DNA of 64,000 nt, taken from NCBI RefSeq assembly GCF_029541745.1, contig NZ_CP089746.1:6767559-6831558 (forward strand). Direction: 5' to 3'. Origin of the DNA: Streptomyces sp. LX-29 (GTDB lineage: Bacteria; Actinomycetota; Actinomycetes; Streptomycetales; Streptomycetaceae). The notes under the pieces are model-generated. The model was not told where the DNA came from. It did no database searches and was given only the letters and a program-made list of their open reading frames with translations. Positions 7,783-17,883 of this stretch are shown in pieces. The position numbers were made by a program, and so were the translations under genes. Within the stretch, counting starts at the first letter, position 1. Each line of letters starts with the position of its first letter.

Positions 7783-10700
7783 CCGAGGGCGTCCCCCTCT
7801 CCGTGCAGATCGGGAACGACAACACCATCGTCAACCACCTGCCGCCGGAACACCGCGCGGCGGTGTTACGGCGAAAGCTGCTGGAGTGGGACGACCTCGT
7901 CACCAAGACCCGGTCGGCGCCGACAAGCCCGGCGGCCCTGCTGGACGCGCACCGCGCGGTGGTGCCCTTCCGGGGGCGTGCCGAGGAACTGGCGGAGCTG
8001 CGGGCGTGGTGCGAGGCTCCGGGGCTGGGGATCCAGCTGGTGTACGGGCCGGGCGGGCAGGGCAAGACCCGCCTCGCGCGCCGCCTCGTCGACCGGCTCG
8101 GTGAGACGCCGGGCGACGAGCCCTGGAGCGTCCTGTGGCTGAGCCGCGACGCCCCGGCCGGTGAGCTGCCGGTCCTCCAGTACACGCAGTCGCCGCTGCT
8201 GGTGGTGGTCGACAACGCCGAGACCCGCACGGACCAACTGCCCACGCTGCTCAGGGCGGCAGCCGCCGCGCCCAGGACCGTGCGCGTCAAGGTCCTGCTG
8301 CTGGCCCGCACCGACGGCGACTGGTGGTACGACCTGCCCGCGGCCACCGAACGGGAAGAGCTGTACGACGCTCCTGTCACGCCCCTGCGCCCGCTGGAGC
8401 CCGACCCGGACCGTCACGCCGAGGCGTACCGTGACGCCGTGGAGAGCCTGGCCCGCGCCCTGCCCCGGGTGCCCGGGCAGCGGCTCGTCAAGTGGGGGCA
8501 CCACGTCGGGCGCCTCACGCGCCCCGCCGCGTACCGCATCCCGGCGCCGGACATGGATGTGGCGCTCACGCTGCACATGACCGCGCTCGTCGACCTGCTG
8601 GACGCGGCCCACAAGCGCGGGGAAGGCGCGAGCCGCTCCCGGCCCATGGAGGAACGGCTGCTGGACTACGAGCGTCGCTACTGGATCGCCGTCGAGGCCG
8701 ACCTGGGCCTGAGGAGACGCAGGGGCATCGACGCCGTCCTCGCCGCCGCGCTCCTGTGCGGTGCCGCCGACCGCGAGGAGGCCGACGCGCTCCTGGGCCG
8801 GGTGCCGGTGCTCCACGGCCAGACCACTGACGTCCGCTGGGCCGTGTGCGACTGGATCAGCGCCCTCTACCCCCCGCCCGCCCCGTCGCAGTTCTGGGGG
8901 ACCCTGCGCCCGGACCGCCTCGCCGAATACTTCCTGGGCAGCCACCTCCGTGCCGATCCGGGTCTGGCCGATCGCCTCCTCGCCGGGGCGTCCGAGGCCC
9001 AGGCCGCCCGGCTGCTGGTCCTCCACACCAGGGCGGCAGCGCATCCGGCGCACCGCGAGCACCTCGACGCGCAGCTCACCGATCTGTGCTGCCGGCACCC
9101 CGAGGTGCTCGGCGCCCTCGCCGTCGACGTCGCCACGCAGGTGGAGCGACCGGAGCCGCTGGTGTCGGCCCTGTACCGGCTCACCGACGACCCCGGAACG
9201 GATCTCGCGGATCTCATGCGACTGCTGGACCGCCTGCCCTCCTCCTCCCACAACCTGGCCCCCTGGGCGTTGCACCTCACCGAGCGGCTGACCGACATCC
9301 ACCGCGAGCGCGCCGAGACGGACTCCGCGTACCTGCCGGCCCTGGCCAGGCTCCTGCGCACGCTCTGCCGGCGGCACCTCGACATGGGGCACCGGCAGCG
9401 CGCGTACGAGGTGACGGAGGAAGCCGTCGGCCGGCTGAGACCGCTGGTGGAGACGGACGCCCCGACGTTCCGGCCGCACCTCGCCGCGTCCCTGCACAAC
9501 CTGTCGATCGGCCTCGGCGTCGTGGGACGACGAGCCGACGCCGTGGCACCCGCCTACGAGGCCGTCGGTCTCTACCGCGAACTCATCGCCGAGTCCGCCT
9601 CACCCTCCGACACCCGGGTGTACCGCTCGGAACTGGCACACGCCCTCAACGCCGTCGCCAACTGCGAGGGTGAGCTCGGCCGCCCCGACAAAGCGCTCAC
9701 GGCGATCGAGGAGACCGTCGGGATCCGGCGCGCGCTGGTCGGGGAGCGGCGCGAGCGGGCGGAGATGGCCGACGGTCTGAACAACCTGTCCATCTGGCAG
9801 AAGGAGTGCGGCCGGCACAAGGAGGCGCTGGTTTCGAGCCGCGAATCCGTGGAGCACTACCGGTCCCTGGCCGAGGAGCACCCCGACGCCTTCCGGAAGG
9901 GCTTCGCCATGAGCCTCGGCACGTACTCCAACTGCCTGCGGGACGCGGGCCGGTACGCGGAAGCCGTACGCGTGGCCGAGGAGGCGCTCGACATCCGTCG
10001 CCACCTGGCCCGGGCGCGGCCCGACGCATACCTTCCCGACCTGGCGCGCGCCCTGAACTCCTTCGCCATCGACGCGGGCGAGACGGGACGGCGGCGGGAA
10101 TCCGTCGCGGCGAGCGCCGAGTCCGTGAACCTCTACCGGCGGCTGTACGAACGGGAACCGGCCGCGTTCGCGGAACGGCTGGCCATGAGCCTCAACACGC
10201 ACGCCAACCAACTGAACGACGTCGGCGCCCAGGAGGAGGCGCTGAACGCCGCCCGCGAGTCCGTCGCCCTCTACCGCTCCCTGGAGCAGGCGAGCCCCGG
10301 GGTGTTCCCAGGGGATCTCGCGATGGGCCTGACCACGTACGCCGGCCAACTGGAGGCCGCCGGACAGGTTCAGGAAGCGCTGGGCGCCGCCCGTGAGGCC
10401 GTCGCCCTCCACCGGCTCGCGGCCGAGGAGCGGCCCGAGGTCTTCCTCCAGGCACTCGTCACGGGGCTCAACAACCTCGCCCATCAGCTGAGCAGTGCGG
10501 GCGCGTACGAGGAAGCCCTCGCGACGGCTGAGGAGGGTGTCGTCGTCGCCCGCCGTCTCAGCGCGGCGGACGGGACGCCACCGGCGCTGTCCGCCGTCGC
10601 GACGATGCTCGCTACCCGAGCGTCCCGGCGGTACACGGCCGGCCGGCCGACCGAGGCCGTAGCGGACGCGCGGGAGGCAAGGGCCCTGTTCTACGAGCTC

Positions 10701-11894
10701 GTACGGGGGGACCGGGCGGAGGACGCGGCGCCGCACGTGCCGCAGCTGGGACAGACGCTGTTGCTGCTGGGCGTCGTCCTTCCCGAGGTGGGCCTTCAGG
10801 ACGAGGCCCTTGAGGCGCTGGCCGAGTCCGCCGGCCTCTTCCGCCGTTTGGTCGAGGACAGTCAGGAGGTCACGGCGCTCCACACCCCGCAGCTGTCCGC
10901 CGCCCTCACGCAGCTCGGGAAGCGGCTGTCCGCGGCGCGCCGCTACGAAGAGGCGGCCGACGCGTTGCTGGAAGCCGTGCCGCTCCGTCGGAAGACGGCG
11001 GGGAAGGACCCCGCGAGCCACCCCGCCGAGTTCGTCGTCCTGCTGGCCACCACTGTTCAGCTCCTGGTGACGGTCGGCCGCCGCAGTCAGGCCCTGCCGC
11101 TCGCGGTCGAGGCTGTCGGCCTGCTGGACGGTCCCCTGCGGGACGCTCCCACCCGACAGGGGATGCTCGGGCCGCTGCTGCCCCTTCTCGGCCTTCTCCA
11201 GCACGGCGCCGGGTCGGAGGAGGCGGATCGCACGCTACGGCGGGGTGTGGAGGTGGCCGAGGATCTGGCCCGTACCGAGCCGGCGTACGAACCGGTGCTC
11301 CAGATGGCGGTCCACGGCCTGGGCACGTACCTCGTCGACCGCCGGCGATACGAGGAGGGGCGAGCCCTCCTCGTGCGCGCCACGGACATGGCCCGCCGAC
11401 TGGCCGCGGCGGACGCCGCGTACGACTCCGCCCTCGCCTGGACGCTGGCGTCTCTCGGCCACTATCCGGCCGAGGACGAGGCGCCGCTTCCGGACGCTCT
11501 GGACACCACCGAGGAGGCGGTCACCCTCGCCCGCCGCCTCGCCCGGGCCGATCCGGCCGTCCATGAACCCCTGCTGGCGTGGGCGCTGGCCGTTCACGGC
11601 CTGCGCCTCGCCGAGGCCACGCGGTACGACGAGGCGGTACGAACCGCCGTGGAGGCCGTCACCGTCGCCCGCCGCGCGGCGCACCAGGCGCACCTGCTGG
11701 GCTTCGCCCTTTACGCGTCCGCCACCATACGGCTCCTGGAGAACGCCGAGCCGGAACGGGCGGCCCAGGAGGACATCACCGAAGCCCTCGCCATCTACCG
11801 CGGCCTGGCCCGAGAGGAACCCGGTCTCGTCGCCGTCCACCTCAAGGCCGCGGAGAAGACGCGTCGGGGCCTCTTCCGTGCGCCGAGGCCGTGA
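7779..11894 (+). CDS. STAND (NB-ARC-like) ATPase with TPR sensor and N-terminal RHIM-like motif
   Basis: A 1,371-residue NLR-like protein. Residues 6-20 carry PLSVQIGNDNTIVNH, a RHIM-like amyloid motif shared with the upstream small protein. Residues 60-300 form the nucleotide-binding domain: VPFRGRAEELAEL entry, Walker A GPGGQGKTRLA (90-100), Walker B LLVVVDNAE (140-148), and LLLARTDGDWW as a sensor strand. A winged-helix and linker follow to about residue 480. From there to the C-terminus are many TPR units with A-L/Y-x-E-A-x-x-L repeats (for example DKALTAIEETVGIRRAL and EEALNAARESVALYR). The expected mode is ligand sensing by TPRs, oligomerisation, and amyloid templating of the partner. 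It overlaps the preceding gene by four bases, so the products should be coupled. The trigger is unknown; phage is one possibility. Confidence 0.85.
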   Translation: MTEGVPLSVQIGNDNTIVNHLPPEHRAAVLRRKLLEWDDLVTKTRSAPTSPAALLDAHRAVVPFRGRAEELAELRAWCEAPGLGIQLVYGPGGQGKTRLARRLVDRLGETPGDEPWSVLWLSRDAPAGELPVLQYTQSPLLVVVDNAETRTDQLPTLLRAAAAAPRTVRVKVLLLARTDGDWWYDLPAATEREELYDAPVTPLRPLEPDPDRHAEAYRDAVESLARALPRVPGQRLVKWGHHVGRLTRPAAYRIPAPDMDVALTLHMTALVDLLDAAHKRGEGASRSRPMEERLLDYERRYWIAVEADLGLRRRRGIDAVLAAALLCGAADREEADALLGRVPVLHGQTTDVRWAVCDWISALYPPPAPSQFWGTLRPDRLAEYFLGSHLRADPGLADRLLAGASEAQAARLLVLHTRAAAHPAHREHLDAQLTDLCCRHPEVLGALAVDVATQVERPEPLVSALYRLTDDPGTDLADLMRLLDRLPSSSHNLAPWALHLTERLTDIHRERAETDSAYLPALARLLRTLCRRHLDMGHRQRAYEVTEEAVGRLRPLVETDAPTFRPHLAASLHNLSIGLGVVGRRADAVAPAYEAVGLYRELIAESASPSDTRVYRSELAHALNAVANCEGELGRPDKALTAIEETVGIRRALVGERRERAEMADGLNNLSIWQKECGRHKEALVSSRESVEHYRSLAEEHPDAFRKGFAMSLGTYSNCLRDAGRYAEAVRVAEEALDIRRHLARARPDAYLPDLARALNSFAIDAGETGRRRESVAASAESVNLYRRLYEREPAAFAERLAMSLNTHANQLNDVGAQEEALNAARESVALYRSLEQASPGVFPGDLAMGLTTYAGQLEAAGQVQEALGAAREAVALHRLAAEERPEVFLQALVTGLNNLAHQLSSAGAYEEALATAEEGVVVARRLSAADGTPPALSAVATMLATRASRRYTAGRPTEAVADAREARALFYELVRGDRAEDAAPHVPQLGQTLLLLGVVLPEVGLQDEALEALAESAGLFRRLVEDSQEVTALHTPQLSAALTQLGKRLSAARRYEEAADALLEAVPLRRKTAGKDPASHPAEFVVLLATTVQLLVTVGRRSQALPLAVEAVGLLDGPLRDAPTRQGMLGPLLPLLGLLQHGAGSEEADRTLRRGVEVAEDLARTEPAYEPVLQMAVHGLGTYLVDRRRYEEGRALLVRATDMARRLAAADAAYDSALAWTLASLGHYPAEDEAPLPDALDTTEEAVTLARRLARADPAVHEPLLAWALAVHGLRLAEATRYDEAVRTAVEAVTVARRAAHQAHLLGFALYASATIRLLENAEPERAAQEDITEALAIYRGLAREEPGLVAVHLKAAEKTRRGLFRAPRP

Positions 11895-11962
11895 AGGGCC
11901 GATCCGGGTGGCATGGCAGACCACCGTCGTCGTGGGTGCGCGACGCGGTGCGCCTCCTGCTC

Positions 11963-12388
11963 TCATTTCAGGTAGTCGTGCACGGCATCGAGGAACGCCC
12001 GTCGGTTGGGACGGATGTACTCCCAGACCTTCTCGTCCTGCGGTTCCCCGGGGTCACCCGGACCGTCTCGAATCACGTCCTGAACGTCGAACGCGAGACG
12101 ACGTGCCGCCTCGTTGACCTCGGACGAGCACAACATGTGAATCGTCTTCTGGGTCACCCACACCTTGTCGACGACCTGTTTGGCCCGCGCTTGCCACTGT
12201 TCATCGGCCACGTTGTGGTGGTAGCGGTCCACCGCGACCCGTTCAGCCTCCTGCACCGCGGACAGGAAATCGATGAGGTGGGTGAGGCGCTCGGTACGGC
12301 GTGCCCCCCGCTCCGACACGCGTCCTTGCCAGAACTGGGCCACGACCGAGATGAGCCCGCCGAGTACGACGCCGATGATTGTCCACAC
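11963..12388 (-). CDS. small single-pass membrane protein, unknown function
   Basis: A 141-residue protein with an N-terminal membrane helix (WTIIGVVLGGLISVVAQFWQ) and then a helical cytoplasmic domain rich in charged residues (RTERLTHLIDFLSAVQEAER, NEAARRLAFDVQDVIRDG). Such anchored helical proteins are frequent and mostly unnamed in Streptomyces. The start is GTG 12388, just before the membrane helix. The frame stays open upstream to 12550, but that part is Arg/Pro-rich shadow sequence. It converges with the STAND ATPase, whose stop is 68 bases away. I do not recognise a family. Confidence 0.65.
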   Translation of the reverse strand: MWTIIGVVLGGLISVVAQFWQGRVSERGARRTERLTHLIDFLSAVQEAERVAVDRYHHNVADEQWQARAKQVVDKVWVTQKTIHMLCSSEVNEAARRLAFDVQDVIRDGPGDPGEPQDEKVWEYIRPNRRAFLDAVHDYLK

Positions 12389-12575
12389 ACACCCACTCTG
12401 GCAACGACGAGACCCATCGCACCGTGGTTTCGATACTTGCCACGGCGTTCTCGTCTCGTGGTGTATAGGGGAAACACGATCCGTCCTCCGGTGCGGCCTG
12501 CCGGACAGCCCCGGTCGCCCGGGAGCGACGGAAGGGGGATGGGCCTCCACCGGCCCATCCCCCTCTCGCGCGCGG

Positions 12576-13787
12576 CTACCGGCGCGCGGTCAGCACCGTG
12601 CCGGGACCCACCCACTGCGAGCCCTTGGCCGGGTGATTGCCGGGGATGTCGATGGTCCGGCCCGAGGCCGTGATGTCGTCCCCGCCGAACCGCTCGGCAC
12701 CGCCCGGCAGGTTCATGGGCACCCACTTTCCGCCGGTGCGGCGGAGCACGGTGCTGCCGGCGTGCTTCGTCTTTGCCACCAGGACGACGGGGTCACCCTG
12801 ACTGATCGTGACCGATGCAAGTCCCCTGGTCCCCTTCGGTAGCGGGACGTTGGTCCACTTCTTGCCGTCGTAGCGCAGCGCCAGCGCCCGCGAGGAGCCG
12901 TCAGGAGCCTGGGACTTACCCACGGCCCACACCTGCCCGTCCGGTCCGGCGGCGACCGTTTTCAGCCCTGCGCGCGCGGCACCGATGTTGGGAACGGCGA
13001 CCTTGCTCCAGCTCTTGCCGTCGTAGTGCAGCAGCACCGGCTTCTCGGGCTCAAGGAAGCCCGTGCTGCCCACGGCCCACACATCGTCGTCGTCAAGCAC
13101 GGCGACGCCGTCCAGACCCCAGACACCCTTGTCCCCCTCACCGATGTTCGGCAGCTTCTGTGCCTTCCAGCGGGTGCCGTCCCAGTGCCAGATCATCCCG
13201 TTTTGACGGGGGCCGACCTGCGCCCAGCCCACTCCCCAGGTGTCGCCGGGAGCGCGGGTGCCGACGGAGAGGATCCCGCCGTTGATGGTCCCCCGGGGCA
13301 CCGGAGCGACAGCGGACTTCCACGCCTTGCCGTTCCAGAGCTGGGTCACCACACCGCCGGCTTGGTCGGTGTAGTCGCCGCCCAGCACGGCGTTGCGCGG
13401 CGAGGAGGCGTCGACGTCGTTGAACCGGATGTCATAGGACAGGGGCACCGGCGCAATCCGCACCTGCTTCCAGCCGGGGCCCTTCCGTTCGTCACGCTCC
13501 CACAAAGTGGGCGCGAACATGAAGTTGTTCTCCCCCTTGGGGACGAACCGCATGCCCGCCACCCACGTCGTGTGCGCGTCAGGCCGAGTGGTGGCGCTGA
13601 GCGTGGCGTTGCCCGGCGTCACCTTCGACTCGCTCCACCCGGAGGCGTGTGGCGAGGCCCCGGACGAAGTGGACGGAGCCGACGGGGCGGTGGTCGCGAA
13701 CGCCGGCATGGTGCTCGCGGCCAGCGTGAGTGCGGCACACGCCACCATCGCCCCGCGGAGACCGCGGGTACTGATCAACTTCTGCAC
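12576..13787 (-). CDS. secreted beta-propeller-like repeat protein
   Basis: A 403-residue exported protein. The signal peptide is KLISTRGLRGAM followed by a hydrophobic core VACAALTLAAS and AFA-T as the likely cleavage site. The mature part repeats a unit of the type L-x-x-(W/Y)-(D/N)-G-x-x-W-x-x-x-x-x-P: LWNGKAWKSAVAPVP, HWDGTRWKAQKLPNIG, HYDGKSWSKVAVPNIG, RYDGKKWTNVPLP. DDVWAVG-like strands lie between them. This is the layout of secreted propeller domains. No enzyme motif is visible. Start GTG 13787 has GAAAGG nearby. It is divergent from the nSTAND1-WD40 gene, with about 200 bases between starts. Confidence 0.8.
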   Translation of the reverse strand: MQKLISTRGLRGAMVACAALTLAASTMPAFATTAPSAPSTSSGASPHASGWSESKVTPGNATLSATTRPDAHTTWVAGMRFVPKGENNFMFAPTLWERDERKGPGWKQVRIAPVPLSYDIRFNDVDASSPRNAVLGGDYTDQAGGVVTQLWNGKAWKSAVAPVPRGTINGGILSVGTRAPGDTWGVGWAQVGPRQNGMIWHWDGTRWKAQKLPNIGEGDKGVWGLDGVAVLDDDDVWAVGSTGFLEPEKPVLLHYDGKSWSKVAVPNIGAARAGLKTVAAGPDGQVWAVGKSQAPDGSSRALALRYDGKKWTNVPLPKGTRGLASVTISQGDPVVLVAKTKHAGSTVLRRTGGKWVPMNLPGGAERFGGDDITASGRTIDIPGNHPAKGSQWVGPGTVLTARR

Positions 13788-13994
13788 GTTGGTGCCTTTC
13801 GCATAGACGTCAGCGGACGCGGACCGTACGCCTCTTCTCCCACGAGGGCGCGGCGCGACCGCTCCGCCATTCCAGCGGCTGTACGGTTGTTCGGCAGCCC
13901 CCGTCCGAAGGACTGAACAATGACAAACGCGCTGGTGGTGGGGGGTGCGACGGGGAGCGGAACAACACAATGGGGACCAGGGGAGGGAGAACGG

Positions 13995-16900
13995 GTGGGC
14001 CGCCGTGAGAGGCCGGTGGACCCGAGCGCGGGTCCGGTTCAGCGCTTCGCCTACGAGCTGCGCAAGCTGCGTCAGGAGGCCGGAGGGCCGACCTACCGGG
14101 TGATGGCGCAGCGGGCGCGGTACTCGGTCACGGCCCTGTCCCAGGCGGCGGCGGGTGAGCAACTGCCCTCGCTGTCGGTGGCGCTGGCGTACGTCGAGGT
14201 CTGCGGAGGGGACCGGGCGGAGTGGGAGGAACGCTGGCGGGAGGCGGCCGCGGAGGCGGCGGAGGCGGCGGTCGTGGAGCGGGCCGAGGACGATGCCGCC
14301 GCCGAGCCGCCCTATCGCGGCCTGGCCCGCTTCGAACCGGGCGACCACGAGCGGTTCTTCGGCCGGGACCGGCTCGTCGCCGATGTCGTGGAGCTGGCGC
14401 GGAGCAACCGCTTCACCGCCGTCTTCGGCCCCTCCGGAAGCGGCAAGTCCTCGCTGCTGCGAGCGGGCCTGATCCCCGCGCTCAGGAACCCCGGGAACGG
14501 CGGTGGCGCCCCGTCGGTTCCACCGCCGCCCGCCGTCATCCGGGTCCTGACGCCGGGTGAGCACCCGGCCCGCACCCACCGCGCGGCGCTGACCCCGAAG
14601 GCGGGGGAGGGCGACACCTGGCTGATCGTCGATCAGTTCGAGGAGGTGTTCACGCTCTGCCGGGATGCGGCGGAGCGGAGGGAGTTCCTCGACGCGCTGC
14701 TCGCCGCGCGCGAACCGGAGAGCCGGCTGCGCGTCGTCGTCGCCGTTCGGGCCGACTTCTTCGGCCGGTGCGCCGAACACCGTGGGCTGACGGCCGCGCT
14801 GCGCGGCGCCACGCTGCTCGTCGGCCCGATGGGACCGGCCGAGCTGCGCGAGGCGATCGTGAAGCCGGCCGCCGCGGCGGGCCTGATCGTGGAGCGGTCG
14901 CTGACCGCCCGGATCGTGGCCGAGGTCGCCGACGAACCGGGCGGTCTGCCCCTGATGTCCCACGCCCTGCTGGAGACCTGGCGCCGGCGCCGCGGACGCA
15001 CGCTGACGGAAGAGGCGTACGAGTCCGTGGGCGGGGTCCACGGCGCGATCGCCGCGACGGCGGAGCGGGTCCACGGCGAACTGTCCCCGCACCAGGCGGA
15101 GCTGGCCCGCCGGATCCTGCTGCGGCTGATCACCCCGGGCGAGGGCGCACAGGACACCAGGCGTCCGACGGACCGGGCGGAGCTGGCGGCGGACGGAACA
15201 CCGGGGGCCGCGTCGGACGACACGTCGGTGGTGCTGGAGCGGCTGGTCCGGGCCCGCCTGGTGACGGTGGACGACGGGGTGGTCGACCTCGCCCACGAGG
15301 CGCTGATCACCGCGTGGCCGCGGCTGAGGGGCTGGATCGAGGAGGACCGCGGACGGCTGCGCGTCCACCGGAAACTGACGGAGGCCGCGCGGGCGTGGCA
15401 GGAGCTGCACCGGGATCCGGGCGCGCTGTACCGCGGGGCGCGCCTGGCAGCAGCGGAGGAGGCGTTCGGCGCGGACCGGGAGCGGGCCGCCCTCACCTCC
15501 CTGGAGCGGGCGTTCCTCACCGCGAGCAGCGGCGGGCGGCGGCGCGAGCGCCGCCGGGTCCGGGCCGCGGTCGGCACGCTGTCCCTGCTGCTCGTCCTGG
15601 CGATGGTGGCGGGCACGGTGGCCTGGCAGCAGAACCGCGAGGGCGACCAGCGCCGCGCGGAGGCCACCTCCCGCCGCGTCGCGTCGATCGCGGAGAACAT
15701 GCGCTCCGCCGATCCGGTGACGGCGCTGCGGCTGAGTGCCGCCGCGTGGCGGATCAGCCACACGGACGAGGCGCGAGCGGCGCTGCTGGGGGCGGTGACG
15801 CAGCAGGAGCAGGACTCCTTCACCGCGCCCGGCGCGGGCGCCGGCGGGGACGACTACTTCAGCGTGGACGGGCGGACGATGGCGCGGGTCGCGGCCGGCC
15901 GGGTGCAGCGCTGGGATGTGGCCGGCCACCGCCGGACGGGCGGCTTCCGCCTGGCCGGCGAGGAGCGCGCGGTGGACCTCTCCCCGGACGGCCGGCTGCT
16001 GCTGGTCGCGACGGGCGCCCAGTTGACGACCCGTGACCTCGACACCGGGAAGCCGGTCGGCCGACGCCTGGTCCCCGCCCCCATGGGCCCCCGGGACGCC
16101 GAGTACGCCCCGAGCGGGCGCACGGTGGTCCTTTCCGACAACCACTCGGTCAGGCTGTGGGATGTGCGGCGCGGGCGCCTGGTGTTCCAGCGCGAGGGCG
16201 AGGACATCTACCAACCGGTCGTCAGTCCGGACGACCGGCTCGTGACGCTGTGCAGGGGAGACTCCCTGGAGCTCTGGGACATCGCCGCGCGGCGTCAGAT
16301 GCGCCCGCCCCGCGCGGCGGCGCTGTCGCGCGCCGCCTGCAGCGCCGCTCCGACCCCCGACGGCGGCAGGTCGTGGGAGTTCGATCCGCGGGGCCGCAGG
16401 CTGGTGGTCGGCAGAGAGGAGCCGGCCATCTGGGACCTGGGGTCCGGGAAGACGGTGCGGATCCCCCACGGCGCCGACCCGCTGGACGACGTCCGTTTCA
16501 GCCGTGACGGGCGGTTCGTCTCCACGATGGGCAACCAGAGGATCACGCTGTGGCGGATCTCCGCGGACTCCGCCGAGGCGGTCTACTCGCACCGGCTGAC
16601 CAGCGAGTACGCCCTGGGCCACTGGCTCGATCTGGACCGGGGCGTGATCCGGTACCACGAGGGGATCGGCGACGGCACCGGCGCCGTGCGGACGCTGTTC
16701 CTGGGCGATGCCACCGCCTTCCCCCGGCGCCGGGAGCCGGCCCGGAAGGCCGCGTTCAGTCCCGACGGGCGGCTGGTCGTCACGGCCCGCCTCCACGGGC
16801 AGCGGATGCGATTCGAGGCGCGGCCCACCGGCGGCGGCCGGGCGACCCCGCTGCCGCCGGTCGACTGCGGAACGGCCGACCGGCCGCTGCGGAAGAGCGA

Positions 16901-17834
16901 GGAGTGCTGGGCGCACCTGGCGTTCAGCGGCGACGGGCGGACTCTGGCCTACGGGGTCGGCGCGCAGCAGGTGCGCGACGCCCCGGAGGACCGGGTAGCG
17001 GCCGGGGCGCACCCCGAGCGGATCACGGTGTGGGATCTGCGCGAGAACCGCAAGCGGGCGGATCTCGTGCTCGCGACGGGCGTCGACGACGCGGAGAGCG
17101 CCGATGCCATCGCGCTGAGCCCGGACGGCTCCTCCCTCTTCGCCCTCCGCCAGGGTTCCGGAGTCGCGCTGGAGCAGTGGGACGCACGCCACCGCACACA
17201 AGCGCCGCGCCATACCGAGCCGGTCCAAGGAAGAACCGGCACCTGGTCGGTCCCTCCGGCCGGCGCCATGGCGGTGCGCCCCGACGGGCGACGACTGGCC
17301 ACCACACACGGGATCGGCTTCACCCTGCCCTCGGCCCGCCAGTCCTCGGACGCCACCGGGCAGCTGGACGCCCAGGCGCTCGCCTTCAGCCCCGACGGCG
17401 AACGGCTCGCCCTGGGCGGCCACTCCGGCCGGGTGACCGTGTACGACGGCGACGGGAGGCGACCCCTGGGCCTGCTCTCCGGAACGGACTCGGGCCAGGT
17501 CCTGAAGGGGGAGTCGGTGGCCGCCCTCGCCTACGCGCACGACGGCACGACGTTGGCCGTGGCGGGCGCGAAGGGCACGGTCCAGCTGTGGGACGCCGCC
17601 TCGGGGCGCCCGCTGGGGACCACGCTGACCACCGCGGCCGATCCCGTCCGGGCGATCGCGTTCAGCCCCGACGACCGGATCCTGCTCGTGGCCGGGGCCC
17701 GCACCCCCCTCAGGGCGTACCCGGTCGACCCCGCCCGCGCCACCGCCGCCGTCTGCGAACGCGCGGGCGGCGGCCTGTCGCGCGCCGACTGGTCCACGTA
17801 CATCCCGGAGGTCCCGTACCGCGACATCTGCTGA
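13995..17834 (+). CDS. nSTAND1 NTPase with N-terminal HTH and C-terminal WD40 repeats
   Basis: A 1,279-residue protein. Residues 9-70 (SAGPVQRFAYELRKLRQEAG) form the XRE-like helical domain typical of this family. Residues 105-500 are an nSTAND1 NTPase: LARFEPGDHERFFGRDRL, Walker A GPSGSGKSSLLRAGL (about 145-158), Walker B WLIVDQFEEVFTL. A membrane-spanning segment (AVGTLSLLLVLAMVAGTVAW) follows, then a propeller of WD40-like blades (LSPDGRLLLVATG, FSPDGERLALGGHSG, LWDAASGRPLG). Such proteins are signalling scaffolds or conflict sensors in multicellular actinobacteria. I chose GTG 13995 because GGGAGGGAGA precedes it and the family begins there. ATG 13920 would add 25 unconserved residues. 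Confidence 0.85.
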   Translation: MGRRERPVDPSAGPVQRFAYELRKLRQEAGGPTYRVMAQRARYSVTALSQAAAGEQLPSLSVALAYVEVCGGDRAEWEERWREAAAEAAEAAVVERAEDDAAAEPPYRGLARFEPGDHERFFGRDRLVADVVELARSNRFTAVFGPSGSGKSSLLRAGLIPALRNPGNGGGAPSVPPPPAVIRVLTPGEHPARTHRAALTPKAGEGDTWLIVDQFEEVFTLCRDAAERREFLDALLAAREPESRLRVVVAVRADFFGRCAEHRGLTAALRGATLLVGPMGPAELREAIVKPAAAAGLIVERSLTARIVAEVADEPGGLPLMSHALLETWRRRRGRTLTEEAYESVGGVHGAIAATAERVHGELSPHQAELARRILLRLITPGEGAQDTRRPTDRAELAADGTPGAASDDTSVVLERLVRARLVTVDDGVVDLAHEALITAWPRLRGWIEEDRGRLRVHRKLTEAARAWQELHRDPGALYRGARLAAAEEAFGADRERAALTSLERAFLTASSGGRRRERRRVRAAVGTLSLLLVLAMVAGTVAWQQNREGDQRRAEATSRRVASIAENMRSADPVTALRLSAAAWRISHTDEARAALLGAVTQQEQDSFTAPGAGAGGDDYFSVDGRTMARVAAGRVQRWDVAGHRRTGGFRLAGEERAVDLSPDGRLLLVATGAQLTTRDLDTGKPVGRRLVPAPMGPRDAEYAPSGRTVVLSDNHSVRLWDVRRGRLVFQREGEDIYQPVVSPDDRLVTLCRGDSLELWDIAARRQMRPPRAAALSRAACSAAPTPDGGRSWEFDPRGRRLVVGREEPAIWDLGSGKTVRIPHGADPLDDVRFSRDGRFVSTMGNQRITLWRISADSAEAVYSHRLTSEYALGHWLDLDRGVIRYHEGIGDGTGAVRTLFLGDATAFPRRREPARKAAFSPDGRLVVTARLHGQRMRFEARPTGGGRATPLPPVDCGTADRPLRKSEECWAHLAFSGDGRTLAYGVGAQQVRDAPEDRVAAGAHPERITVWDLRENRKRADLVLATGVDDAESADAIALSPDGSSLFALRQGSGVALEQWDARHRTQAPRHTEPVQGRTGTWSVPPAGAMAVRPDGRRLATTHGIGFTLPSARQSSDATGQLDAQALAFSPDGERLALGGHSGRVTVYDGDGRRPLGLLSGTDSGQVLKGESVAALAYAHDGTTLAVAGAKGTVQLWDAASGRPLGTTLTTAADPVRAIAFSPDDRILLVAGARTPLRAYPVDPARATAAVCERAGGGLSRADWSTYIPEVPYRDIC

Positions 17835-17883
17835 CCCGGCCGCGGGGCGGTTTCGGAGAAGCCTTCGCGCCCCTCTCCCTCGT

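Noticed and set aside
12576..17540. 1,654-residue minus-strand open frame
   Set aside because: Only its last 403 codons have a signal peptide and repeat structure. The rest is antisense to the nSTAND1-WD40 gene and has Arg/Gly/Pro-rich shadow composition.
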